Shown: piece by piece, positions 7,270 to 14,614 of the stretch
Layout of the letters: each line of letters opens with the position of its first letter
Numbering within the stretch: the stretch's first letter is position 1
From: an uncultured Ruminococcus sp.
GTDB lineage: Bacteria; Bacillota; Clostridia; Oscillospirales; Ruminococcaceae
Length of the DNA: 28,272 nt
NCBI GenBank assembly: GCA_905199285.1
Contig: CAJKFZ010000005.1
Location: forward strand, 1 to 28,272
Direction of reading: 5' to 3'
The notes under the pieces: generated by a model
What the model saw: only the letters and a program-made list of their open reading frames with translations
What the model was told of the DNA's origin: nothing
The model's database searches: none
Program-made: the position numbers and the translations under genes

Positions 7270-10122
7270 ATGAGTAATAAAATTAAACGATTTTTACTTT
7301 GTTTTCTTGCCGTTTCGGCTATGAGCATGGGCGGAAATATTTTTGCCGTTGATGAAAATGACACCGAAACGATTTCTTCCACTGATGAAGAATCCGAAGA
7401 GGAAACCGGTGAGGGCGGTTCGGAAACAAGAGCCAAGAGAAGCGAGGCTGTTGAAAAAACTGATTTCGACGCAGAAACGGCAAAAAAATTCTTCATCAAC
7501 GCCGGAAGTGCTGACGGATTGGATGTCTATATAAAAAGCGATGATTACGAGGATGAGATCTGGAATTCTCACGGCGGAAAGCCTGACAGAAAAGCTGAAC
7601 TGACAGAGGCTCAGGAAAAGGAAAAAGAAGCGGCAGAGGATGAGATTTCCGCCGTTAAGAAGCTCGGCGACGCTGTCGCTTTCTATTCGGAAACAGGCGA
7701 GCCGGCTGCTGAATTCAAGAAGCTTTCCGAGGATGACGGAGTACGCTCTTTCATCAGCAATGAGGGCAGATTTATTATCGAGGTTCAGAGCGATATCAAT
7801 AAGATAATCAAGGTAAAAAATATAGTGTCAACTCTCGACAGTGAAAACGTTTTTCTTTCGGATGACGGAAAGACGCTGGAGCTTATGTCCGATGACAATA
7901 AAAAGGTCGATACTGTTTTCAGATATGCTTCCACAGCGGACGGAATGAGAACTTATAAATCCGAAAACGACGGTAAATTCGCTTGGGTTTCGGAAGAAGC
8001 AGACCATTTTTACGGCATTTACAGATACGGTGCTGAAAACGATGATTTCAGAATGATCGTTGACGATACTCACGCTATTTTTGGTCTTGAAAATAAGAAA
8101 ACAGGCTATATCTGGTGGTCTTCACCGTTTGACGCTACTCAGGATACGTATGCTACACCGCTTCTTGTTGATGGACTCCGTTCGTCAAATATGATGAATT
8201 ACGGCGTGATCGAAAACCGTAATACCAGCAATACGCTTTATTCAAACACCAGCGACTGCGTTGTTGCGGTAAGCGATATTGCAAATGGAATCAGAGTTGT
8301 TTATGATTATAAAAAAGCCGGATTCAAGTTTCCGGTTGATTATACTCTGGAAAGAGATCATCTGAAAGCAAGTCTGAAAGTCGGCGAAATAGAGGAGGCA
8401 AATTCCGCTAATGCCGCTTTGGAAATGACCGTTCTTGCCAATTTCGGCGCAGCCTCTGATAAAGAGGACGGCTACTTTATAATCCCTGACGGAAGCGGAG
8501 CGCTCGTTCGATTCAACAACGACAGGGTTATGGGCTCAAATGCCTATATGCAGAAGGTTTACGGCTCGGACATAACGGCGGTTCCCACAACTAAGGGTGC
8601 AGTCACAGAGCAGATATATCTTCCGGTTTACGGCATTGTAAAGGAAGATAACGCAATGCTTGTTGTCGCTTCAAAGGGAGATTCAAATGCTTCTGTTTCG
8701 GTCAAAGTGTCGAAACAATCGAATACAAGCTATAATATGTGTAATTTTACCTTTACCCTCAGAAATACCGATACATACTTTATGTCGGGCGGAAACCAGA
8801 AGCTTACTATGTTTGAAAGCGGAAAGATAAAATCCGACGATATCGAGCTTCTTTATTATCCGATCTCAAAAGAGGGCGTGGACTATGTTGATGTGGCTGA
8901 ATGCTACAGAAATTACCTCGTCAATGAAGCGGGAGTTACAAAGAAATCCGAAGCCGGATATGCTCCGATGTATGTCGATCTTTACGGCGGCGTTCAGAAG
9001 AAAAAGCCGATTCTTGGCATTCCTGTAACGCTTAAAACGGCTGTTACGGATTATGAACAGGCGAAAGAGATACTTACGGGACTTAACGGCAGCGGTGTTG
9101 ACAAGATGGTCGTTTCCTATAATAACTGGACTAACGATGGTATAAAAAATAAAATCGATACCGACGCTAAGCCTTCCGGAACTCTCGGCGGAAAAAAAGA
9201 TTTTAACAGTCTTGTGGACTATATGAACAGCAATGACATTGAATTTTATCCCGTGTCTGACAACAGAAATTTTTATTCCGGAAACGGATATTATTCCTTT
9301 ACAAGCACAGCGGTAAGAGTTTCGGGAAATTATTCAAGAATAGTCAGCTATGACCGTGCGTACGGCATTCCGGATGGATTCAAGAAGAATATGTCACTTC
9401 TTTCGCCAAGTTACTTCGGCGAGATAATGGGGGATATTTCGGAAAATTATCCAAAATCCGGTCTTGAGGGAGTATCGGTCGCCGATTTGACGACTGCTCT
9501 CTACGGCGATTACGGCAAAAAAGCTATGTCACGCTGCGATACGATGAAGCAGCTCGTTGAAAGCTATAAAAAGCTGGATTCTTCGCTTGAAAACGGTATG
9601 CTTGCCGACAGCGCAAACGCTTATGCACTGCCGTATGTAAGCCATATCACAAACGTTCCGCTTTCTTCAAGCCGATTCGATATGTTCGACGAGGATATAC
9701 CGTTCTATCAGCTTGTAATGCATGGAATTATTCCTTATTCCACAACTGCTGTCAACGGCAGCGCTGATTCGGAAACGCTTCTGCTTATGGCGGCTGCAAC
9801 CGGAAGCAATCTCAGCTACGATATGCTTTATGAGGAAACGAGTTTGCTTAAAGATACGGAATTCGATATCTATTACTATGCAAACTATCAGAACTGGATA
9901 GAAACAGCTGCGGCTGAATACAGGCTTATTGAACCTATTCTCAGCAGCGTGAGCGACGCTGTCATTACGGATTACGTTACTGAAAACGATGGCAATAATA
10001 TTACAACAACTTACTCGAACGGAAACGTTATAAGCGTGGACTTTAAAGAAAAATCAATAGATTTTAACGGCTCACGTTATTATCTTTCAGATCTTGAAGA
10101 GGAAGGGGGTATCAGATTCTGA
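7270..10122 (+). CDS. Large secreted protein resembling DUF5696 family; glycoside-hydrolase-like architecture
   Basis: About 950 residues. The ATG at 7270 is preferred because the signal peptide then begins directly with MSNKIKRFLLC and ends near NIFA-VD; an upstream TTG at 7249 overlaps the previous gene. An acidic, Glu/Lys-rich low-complexity segment (about 30-145) precedes beta-rich domains (about 150-550; KEDGYFIIPDGSGALVRF near 398). Residues about 566-880 read like a TIM barrel, with alternating strands and helices: PMYVDLYGG, GVDKMVVSYNNW (609), FYPVSDNRNF (659), VADLTT (Asp739) and GMLADSANAY (Asp780). The end (about 905-950) has the small beta-domain pattern TTTYSNGNVISVDF seen at the ends of many glycosidases. 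Catalysis is not shown. The family name is from memory of similar operons. Confidence 0.65.
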   Translation: MSNKIKRFLLCFLAVSAMSMGGNIFAVDENDTETISSTDEESEEETGEGGSETRAKRSEAVEKTDFDAETAKKFFINAGSADGLDVYIKSDDYEDEIWNSHGGKPDRKAELTEAQEKEKEAAEDEISAVKKLGDAVAFYSETGEPAAEFKKLSEDDGVRSFISNEGRFIIEVQSDINKIIKVKNIVSTLDSENVFLSDDGKTLELMSDDNKKVDTVFRYASTADGMRTYKSENDGKFAWVSEEADHFYGIYRYGAENDDFRMIVDDTHAIFGLENKKTGYIWWSSPFDATQDTYATPLLVDGLRSSNMMNYGVIENRNTSNTLYSNTSDCVVAVSDIANGIRVVYDYKKAGFKFPVDYTLERDHLKASLKVGEIEEANSANAALEMTVLANFGAASDKEDGYFIIPDGSGALVRFNNDRVMGSNAYMQKVYGSDITAVPTTKGAVTEQIYLPVYGIVKEDNAMLVVASKGDSNASVSVKVSKQSNTSYNMCNFTFTLRNTDTYFMSGGNQKLTMFESGKIKSDDIELLYYPISKEGVDYVDVAECYRNYLVNEAGVTKKSEAGYAPMYVDLYGGVQKKKPILGIPVTLKTAVTDYEQAKEILTGLNGSGVDKMVVSYNNWTNDGIKNKIDTDAKPSGTLGGKKDFNSLVDYMNSNDIEFYPVSDNRNFYSGNGYYSFTSTAVRVSGNYSRIVSYDRAYGIPDGFKKNMSLLSPSYFGEIMGDISENYPKSGLEGVSVADLTTALYGDYGKKAMSRCDTMKQLVESYKKLDSSLENGMLADSANAYALPYVSHITNVPLSSSRFDMFDEDIPFYQLVMHGIIPYSTTAVNGSADSETLLLMAAATGSNLSYDMLYEETSLLKDTEFDIYYYANYQNWIETAAAEYRLIEPILSSVSDAVITDYVTENDGNNITTTYSNGNVISVDFKEKSIDFNGSRYYLSDLEEEGGIRF

Positions 10123-11075
10123 TGAATGAACAGAATACTGTTTCAATGAAAACAGATGTAAAAGAGAAAAAGAAAAAAGTTCGCAGGATGCCTTATGAAA
10201 GAAGAAAGGCGCTTTACGGATACGGTTTTATCTCGCTCTGGCTTGTCGGAACACTGATGTTTTTTCTTATTCCTCTGGGGAAATCGCTATGGTATTCATT
10301 TAATGAAGTAACGATCGAAACGGGAGGAATAGTTACTGAATGGAAAGGCCTTGGGATGTATTCATATGCCTTGAATGAAGACCGTGATTTTGCCGATAAT
10401 CTCGGAGATATGCTTCTTGAAACACTATGGAAAACGCCTCTTATCCTGATTTTTTCACTGTTTATCGCTGTTATTCTTAATCAGAAATTCAAGGGAAGAA
10501 CTCTTTCAAGAGCAATTTTCTTCCTTCCTGTAATTATTGTTACAGGACCTGTTTTCAAAATAATCAACGGCGATATGGACGCAACCGGAAACACCGGCGC
10601 AGAGCAGTTTTCTACGATGTTCTCGACTGATCTGGTCGGAGAGCTTATGCAGTTTCTGGGAATTTACGGACTAAGCGACAAAATGAATACCATAATTTCA
10701 GCCGTCGCCGATAACATTTTCGGAATAGTCTGGAGCTCAGGAATACAGATACTCCTGTTTCTTGCCGCTCTTCAGAATATTCCGCCGTCGGCAAAGGAAG
10801 CTGCTCAGATGGAGGGCGCAACGGCTTGGGAGTATTTCTGGAAGATTACTTTTCCTTATGTAAGTCCGTTTATTCTTGCGAATCTTATTTTTACGGTCAT
10901 TGATTCGTTTACAAGTCCGATGAATACTGTTATGAAGCGTATTCTTGAGACAAAGAGCGAATGGAGATACGGCGAGGCTTCGGCTATGGCATGGATATAT
11001 TTCCTTATCGTTCTTATAGCCATCGGCATAATTTCCGCAATAGTAAATAAATTTATTTACTATGAGGTCGATTAA
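10122..11075 (+). CDS. Sugar ABC transporter permease, MalF-type (pair 2)
   Basis: Channel subunit of 317 residues, six predicted helices, with a basic cytoplasmic N-terminus (KEKKKKVRRMPYERRKALYG). The ATG overlaps the previous stop by one base (TGATG), implying translational coupling, with GGAAGGGGG upstream. The EAA loop KEAAQMEGATAWEYFWKITF followed by P begins near residue 224. A polar segment of about 55 residues (about 145-200, INGDMDATGNTG to DKMNTII) lies between membrane helices and is probably external, making this subunit differ from its pair 1 counterpart. It forms a second permease pair with the next gene. Confidence 0.9.
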   Translation: MNEQNTVSMKTDVKEKKKKVRRMPYERRKALYGYGFISLWLVGTLMFFLIPLGKSLWYSFNEVTIETGGIVTEWKGLGMYSYALNEDRDFADNLGDMLLETLWKTPLILIFSLFIAVILNQKFKGRTLSRAIFFLPVIIVTGPVFKIINGDMDATGNTGAEQFSTMFSTDLVGELMQFLGIYGLSDKMNTIISAVADNIFGIVWSSGIQILLFLAALQNIPPSAKEAAQMEGATAWEYFWKITFPYVSPFILANLIFTVIDSFTSPMNTVMKRILETKSEWRYGEASAMAWIYFLIVLIAIGIISAIVNKFIYYEVD

Positions 11076-11089
11076 GGAGGTGGAGCAAT

Positions 11090-12121
11090 ATGTCAGATAA
11101 TACCGCCGCTCCTGCCGTTAAGTCCGAACACGAGATCGGCAGCGGCATGAGTAAAAAGCAGGCGAAAAAAATCCGTATGCAGTCTATGTCGAGGGAAGAG
11201 ATCGGCTATGTAAGAAGAAAAGCTGCACTTGAAAAGGTATGGCCGTTTTTCAGATTCGTTATTCTTTTCGGCTTGGGATTTGTAATTCTCTATCCTCTTA
11301 TTTATATGGTGAGCTGTGCTTTCAGAGACAGAGCCGATATGAATGATCCGACAGTTATGTGGATTCCGAGGCACTATACCATTGAAATAATGAAAGAAAC
11401 CATTAAGGCGATGGATTTTGGAAAGACTCTTAAAACAACTTTGCTGCTGAATATAGGCTGTTCCTTTGTTCAGGTAATTTCGTGCGCAATAACAGGATAC
11501 GGCTTTGCAAGATTTAATTTTAAGGGTAAGAAATTTCTTTTTCTCATTGTTATAATGATGATACTTGTTCCGCCGCAGGTTATTTCTCTTCCGCTGTTTG
11601 CACAATTCAGATTCTTTGGCATCAAGGGACTGTTTTCAGTAAATCTTATCGACAGTATGCTTACGATGTATCTTCCGGCAATTACGGCGAACGGAATACG
11701 TTCGGGACTTATGATACTTATTTTCCGACAGTTCTTCAAGGGACTTCCGAAAGAGCTTGAGGATGCTGCTTATATCGACGGATGCGGCCCTTTCATGACC
11801 TTTATAAGAGTTATGATACCGAATGCGGCTTCATCTTTCCTTACTGTTTTTCTTTTCTCGGTCGTATGGTATTGGAACGATTATTATGTAAGCACAACTT
11901 TCTTCACCAACACAAATACTGTTGCAACTATGCTTTATAATATTGATACAAGACTCAGCGAGGCTCTTTTCAATGATGCGACTGTCAAGATAGATCCACG
12001 AGAGTTGATCGTCTGGAAAGAAGCCGGCTGTCTGCTTTCGATAACTCCTATTCTTGTTCTTTATGTGTTCCTGCAAAAGCATTTCACGGAGGGAATTGAG
12101 CGTTCGGGACTTGTTGGTTAG
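11090..12121 (+). CDS. Carbohydrate ABC transporter permease, MalG-type (pair 2)
   Basis: Second subunit of permease pair 2, 343 residues, longer than the usual 275-300 because of a charged cytoplasmic N-terminus of about 55 residues (GMSKKQAKKIRMQSMSREE). Six helices follow, starting at about 58. The ATPase-contact loop LEDAAYIDGCGPFMTFIRVM followed by IP is near residue 223. AAGGAGGTGG lies upstream of the ATG, 14 nt after the previous gene. It is the last gene of the transporter operon; an intrinsic terminator begins 29 nt after its stop. Confidence 0.9.
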   Translation: MSDNTAAPAVKSEHEIGSGMSKKQAKKIRMQSMSREEIGYVRRKAALEKVWPFFRFVILFGLGFVILYPLIYMVSCAFRDRADMNDPTVMWIPRHYTIEIMKETIKAMDFGKTLKTTLLLNIGCSFVQVISCAITGYGFARFNFKGKKFLFLIVIMMILVPPQVISLPLFAQFRFFGIKGLFSVNLIDSMLTMYLPAITANGIRSGLMILIFRQFFKGLPKELEDAAYIDGCGPFMTFIRVMIPNAASSFLTVFLFSVVWYWNDYYVSTTFFTNTNTVATMLYNIDTRLSEALFNDATVKIDPRELIVWKEAGCLLSITPILVLYVFLQKHFTEGIERSGLVG

Positions 12122-12149
12122 TTTATGTTATTAATTCATCAAAAATTTA

Positions 12150-12191
12150 CAATAGCTTTCTGGAAAAATCTCCGGAAAGCTATTGCTTTTT
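12150..12191 (+). terminator. Intrinsic terminator of the transporter operon
   Basis: CAATAGCTTTC (12150-12160) pairs perfectly with GAAAGCTATTG (12175-12185). The stem extends inward through T-G, G-C and G-C pairs to give 14 pairs around an 8-nt loop, and CTTTTT follows. This is a strong rho-independent terminator separating the transporter operon from the ribosomal operon. Confidence 0.9.
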
Positions 12192-12211
12192 GCGGAAAGA
12201 CGTGGTATAAT
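12183..12211 (+). promoter_or_regulatory. Extended -10 promoter of the S10 ribosomal operon
   Basis: TATAAT (12206-12211) is a perfect -10 box preceded by TGG, giving an extended -10 motif. TTGCTT (12183-12188) sits 17 nt upstream as a partial -35 and overlaps the right arm and T-run of the preceding terminator. Transcription should start near 12218. The strong -10 is what one expects for a highly expressed ribosomal operon. Confidence 0.8.
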
Positions 12212-12217
12212 TATATC

Positions 12218-12467
12218 CGTTGAGTACGCAGTATGCGTACTGACTGCAGAAGATATGCGAGGAAGCAGAAGGTTGCTGTCGGTATGACAGGTAATTTCTG
12301 TGGAGTATGTCCGATTTTAAACCGGGCGATTGGGATAATGAACACAGTTTGTGGTATTTTAAAACCTGCGCAGCTTGCGTATGCGTAAGGATAATAATGC
12401 CCTAACTATGCACGCTTGAAATCCTGATTACTCGGAAAACATACCGTTTTTCGAGTTTTTTTATCAG
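12218..12467 (+). promoter_or_regulatory. Structured 5' leader of the S10 operon (candidate attenuator)
   Basis: The roughly 240-nt untranslated leader holds a perfect 5' hairpin AGTACGCA-GTA-TGCGTACT (12223-12241), CTGTC-GGTAT-GACAG (12276-12290), CACA-GTT-TGTG (12343-12353) and CGCA-GCT-TGCG (12369-12379), then an intrinsic terminator (listed separately). GCAGAA (12246-12251) can close a longer domain with TTCTGT (12296-12301). GTATGCGTA occurs twice (12231-12239 and 12379-12387), so the 5' arm TACGCA can pair near or far. S10 operons are classically feedback-controlled by a ribosomal protein (L4 in E. coli). A similar control acting on this terminator is inferred; I do not recognise a named RNA family. 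Confidence 0.6.
12430..12462 (+). terminator. Intrinsic terminator inside the S10 leader
   Basis: ACTCGGAAAAC (12430-12440) pairs with GTTTTTCGAGT (12446-12456), with one G-T wobble, around an ATACC loop. A run of seven T (12456-12462) follows. CTGAT (12424-12428) and ATCAG (12463-12467) flank it as a further inverted repeat. It lies downstream of the promoter and 82 nt before rpsJ, so it must be read through for expression, which points to regulated termination. Confidence 0.8.
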
Positions 12468-12480
12468 ATAAAGCGTGAAA

Positions 12481-12496
12481 CACACGGAAGCGTGTG
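12481..12496 (+). other. Hairpin between attenuator and rpsJ
   Basis: CACACG (12481-12486) and CGTGTG (12491-12496) form a perfect 6-bp stem with a GAAG loop, about 35 nt upstream of the rpsJ ribosome binding site. It may affect mRNA stability or processing at the 5' end of the read-through message. Confidence 0.5.
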
Positions 12497-12544
12497 AAAT
12501 CCCAGATTTGCGTCCCCATAATATTTCCTAAGGAGGCGAAAATA

Positions 12545-12859
12545 ATGGCAGTCAACGAAAAAATCAGATTCAAGATCAAGGGTTACGATCACGCTACTGT
12601 TGATATTGCAGCAGCTAAGATCGTTGAAGCAGCTAAGAGAAGCGGCGCAAGAGTTTCAGGACCTATCCCGCTCCCTACAGATAAGGAAGTTGTTACAATC
12701 CTTCGTGCTGTTCATAAGTATAAGGACAGCCGTGAGCAGTTTGAAATGAGAACTCACAAGAGACTCGTAGACGTTATCCGTCCTACAGAGAAGACAACAG
12801 CTGCTCTTGATAAGCTTGAAATTCCCGCAGGCGTAGACGTTGTTATGGAGGTTAAGTAA
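12545..12859 (+). CDS. rpsJ: 30S ribosomal protein S10
   Basis: Small-subunit protein of the 30S head, also a known partner of NusB in antitermination in E. coli. The ATG at 12545 is used because AAGGAGG lies 8-14 nt upstream and it gives 104 residues, the normal length. A longer frame from a GTG at 12494 would add 17 residues without a ribosome binding site. Family motifs are visible: the KIRFKIKGYDH start, SGARVSGPIPLPT in the middle and FEMRTHKRLVDV near the end. First gene of the ribosomal supercluster, with a leader attenuator upstream. Confidence 0.98.
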   Translation: MAVNEKIRFKIKGYDHATVDIAAAKIVEAAKRSGARVSGPIPLPTDKEVVTILRAVHKYKDSREQFEMRTHKRLVDVIRPTEKTTAALDKLEIPAGVDVVMEVK

Positions 12860-12884
12860 TTAACCGAAGCTTACGCTGAAAATG

Positions 12885-12945
12885 CCGCATTGGGATGCGG
12901 AAATGGCGGTATTCCGCCGGTCATGTTGATAACTCGATTATCAAC
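12885..12945 (+). other. Three tandem hairpins between rpsJ and rplC
   Basis: The 112-nt gap contains three perfect inverted repeats in a row: CCGCAT-TGGG-ATGCGG (12885-12900), GGCGG-TATT-CCGCC (12905-12918) and GTTGATAA-CTCGA-TTATCAAC (12925-12945). None is followed by a T-run, so they are not intrinsic terminators. They may be an RNA protein-binding site, a processing site or an mRNA-stability element. Confidence 0.6.
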
Positions 12946-12971
12946 CAATAACCTATAGGAGGAAATGCTAA

Positions 12972-13604
12972 ATGCAGAAAGGTATTATCGGTAAGAAGAT
13001 CGGTATGACACAGATCTTCGACGAGACAGGAAAAGTTGTTCCTGTAACAGTTGTTGAAGCCGGTCCGTGCGTTGTTGTACAGAAGAAAACTGTAGAAAAC
13101 GACGGCTACGCAGCTCTTCAGCTCGGCTACGGAGACGTTAAGGCTCAGAGAATGAACAAGCCTATGAAGGGTCACTTCGATAAGGCTGACGCAGGTTATA
13201 AGGCTACTCTTAAAGAGTTCAGACTTGATGACTGCGATTCACTCAACGTAGGCGACATCGTTAAGGCTGATACATTTGCTGTCGGCGACGCTATCGACGT
13301 TGTCGGAACAAGCAAAGGTAAGGGATTCCAGGGCGCAATCAAGCGTCACAATCAGCACAGACTTAAGGAAACTCATGGTACAGGTCCTGTTCACAGACAG
13401 GCTGGTTCTATGGGCGCTTGCTCTTCACCTTCAAGAATCTACAAGGGTAAGGGTATGGCTGGTCACATGGGTGCAGAACAGGTTACTGTTCAGAATCTCG
13501 AAGTAGTTAAAATAGACGCAGAAAACAATCTCATCGCTATCAAGGGTGCTGTTCCTGGTCCAAAGGGCGGTATCGTTTATATCGTTGACAGCGTTAAGGC
13601 TTAA
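12972..13604 (+). CDS. rplC: 50S ribosomal protein L3
   Basis: Early-assembly 23S rRNA-binding protein near the peptidyl transferase centre, 210 residues, normal for bacteria. The start MQKGIIGKKIGMTQIFDETG and the central SKGKGFQGAIKRHNQHR loop with the following THGTGPVHRQAGSMGA are diagnostic; this extended loop reaches toward the catalytic centre. The ATG has TAGGAGG 5-6 nt upstream. It is preceded by an unusual 112-nt structured spacer. Confidence 0.98.
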   Translation: MQKGIIGKKIGMTQIFDETGKVVPVTVVEAGPCVVVQKKTVENDGYAALQLGYGDVKAQRMNKPMKGHFDKADAGYKATLKEFRLDDCDSLNVGDIVKADTFAVGDAIDVVGTSKGKGFQGAIKRHNQHRLKETHGTGPVHRQAGSMGACSSPSRIYKGKGMAGHMGAEQVTVQNLEVVKIDAENNLIAIKGAVPGPKGGIVYIVDSVKA

Positions 13605-13621
13605 GGAAGGAGGAAACGTAA

Positions 13622-14245
13622 ATGTCTACAATTTCAGTATTCGATATGGCTGGTAATCAGGTTTCCGAAACAGAGCTTTCAGACGCTGTATTCGGAATTA
13701 CTCCCAACGAGGCTGTAATGCACGCAATGGTAGTTAACTACCTTGCTAATCAGAGACAGGGTACGCAGTCCACTCTTACAAGAACAGAAGTAAGCGGCGG
13801 CGGCAGAAAGCCCTGGAGACAGAAGGGTACAGGCCATGCAAGACAGGGTTCAACACGTGCTCCTCAGTGGGTTCACGGCGGAATCGCTCTCGGTCCGAAG
13901 CCCAGAGATTACAGATATTCCCTTAACAAGAAAGTAAGAAGACTCGCTATGAAGTCTGCTCTTTCCGCTAAGGTTCTCGATAACAACATGATCGTTCTTA
14001 ACGAGCTTTCTCTTGAAGGCTACAAGACAAAGACTGTTGTTAATATGCTCAAGGCTCTCGGCGTTGACGGTAAGGCTCTTATCGTAACAGCAGAGGCTGA
14101 CGCAAAGGTTATCAAGAGCGCAGCTAACATCCCAGGTGTTAAGACTGCTGCTGTAAACACTCTTAATGTTTACGACATCCTCAACTACGATAAGTTCATC
14201 GTTGTTAAGAATGCCGTTGGAAAGATCGAGGAGGTGTACGCATAA
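13622..14245 (+). CDS. rplD: 50S ribosomal protein L4
   Basis: Binds 23S rRNA domain I and lines the exit tunnel; in gamma-proteobacteria it also represses its own S10 operon. 207 residues. The tunnel-loop region SGGGRKPWRQKGTGHARQGS (about 59-78) is canonical, followed by RAPQWVHGGIALGPKPRDY. GGAAGGAGG precedes the ATG. The stop overlaps the rplW start by one base (TAATG). It is a natural candidate regulator of the upstream leader, but this is inference. Confidence 0.98.
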   Translation: MSTISVFDMAGNQVSETELSDAVFGITPNEAVMHAMVVNYLANQRQGTQSTLTRTEVSGGGRKPWRQKGTGHARQGSTRAPQWVHGGIALGPKPRDYRYSLNKKVRRLAMKSALSAKVLDNNMIVLNELSLEGYKTKTVVNMLKALGVDGKALIVTAEADAKVIKSAANIPGVKTAAVNTLNVYDILNYDKFIVVKNAVGKIEEVYA

Positions 14246-14538
14246 TGAAAGCACCACAGGATATCATTCTGAAGCCCGTTATCACTGAAAAGTCAATGGA
14301 CGAACTTCAGGCAGGAAAGTACACCTTTAAGGTTGCTACAGATGCCAACAAGGCAGAGATCAAAAAGGCTGTAGAAGTTCTTTTTGGCGTTAAGGTTGCT
14401 AAAGTCAATACAATGAACTGCAACGGTAAAGAAAAAAGAGTCGGCAGATTTGTTGGCAAAACATCTGACTGGAAAAAGGCTATCGTTACTCTTACAGAAG
14501 ATTCTAAGACAATCGAATTCTTCGAGGGTATGGTTTGA
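14245..14538 (+). CDS. rplW: 50S ribosomal protein L23
   Basis: Sits at the exit of the peptide tunnel and is the docking site for trigger factor and the signal recognition particle. 97 residues, normal length. ILKPVITEKSMDELQAGKYT followed by FKV and VNTMNCNGKEKRVGRFVGKT are typical of the family. The start overlaps the rplD stop, and the GGAGGTG ribosome binding site lies within rplD. Confidence 0.98.
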   Translation: MKAPQDIILKPVITEKSMDELQAGKYTFKVATDANKAEIKKAVEVLFGVKVAKVNTMNCNGKEKRVGRFVGKTSDWKKAIVTLTEDSKTIEFFEGMV

Positions 14539-14569
14539 TCCGCTTAATTAAGTAAAAGTCAGAAAGTAT

Positions 14570-14584
14570 GGGAGTAATGCTCCC
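14570..14584 (+). other. Short hairpin in the rplW-rplB spacer
   Basis: GGGAG (14570-14574) and CTCCC (14580-14584) form a perfect stem with a TAATG loop in the 76-nt gap. It is not followed by a T-run, so it is probably an mRNA structure or processing element. Confidence 0.4.
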
Positions 14585-14614
14585 GCAAAAAACGCATTTT
14601 AAGGAGTGAAATAA

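Noticed and set aside
12494..12544. Longer start of rpsJ from the GTG at 12494
   Set aside because: It would add 17 residues absent from the S10 family and would place the true ribosome binding site inside the gene.
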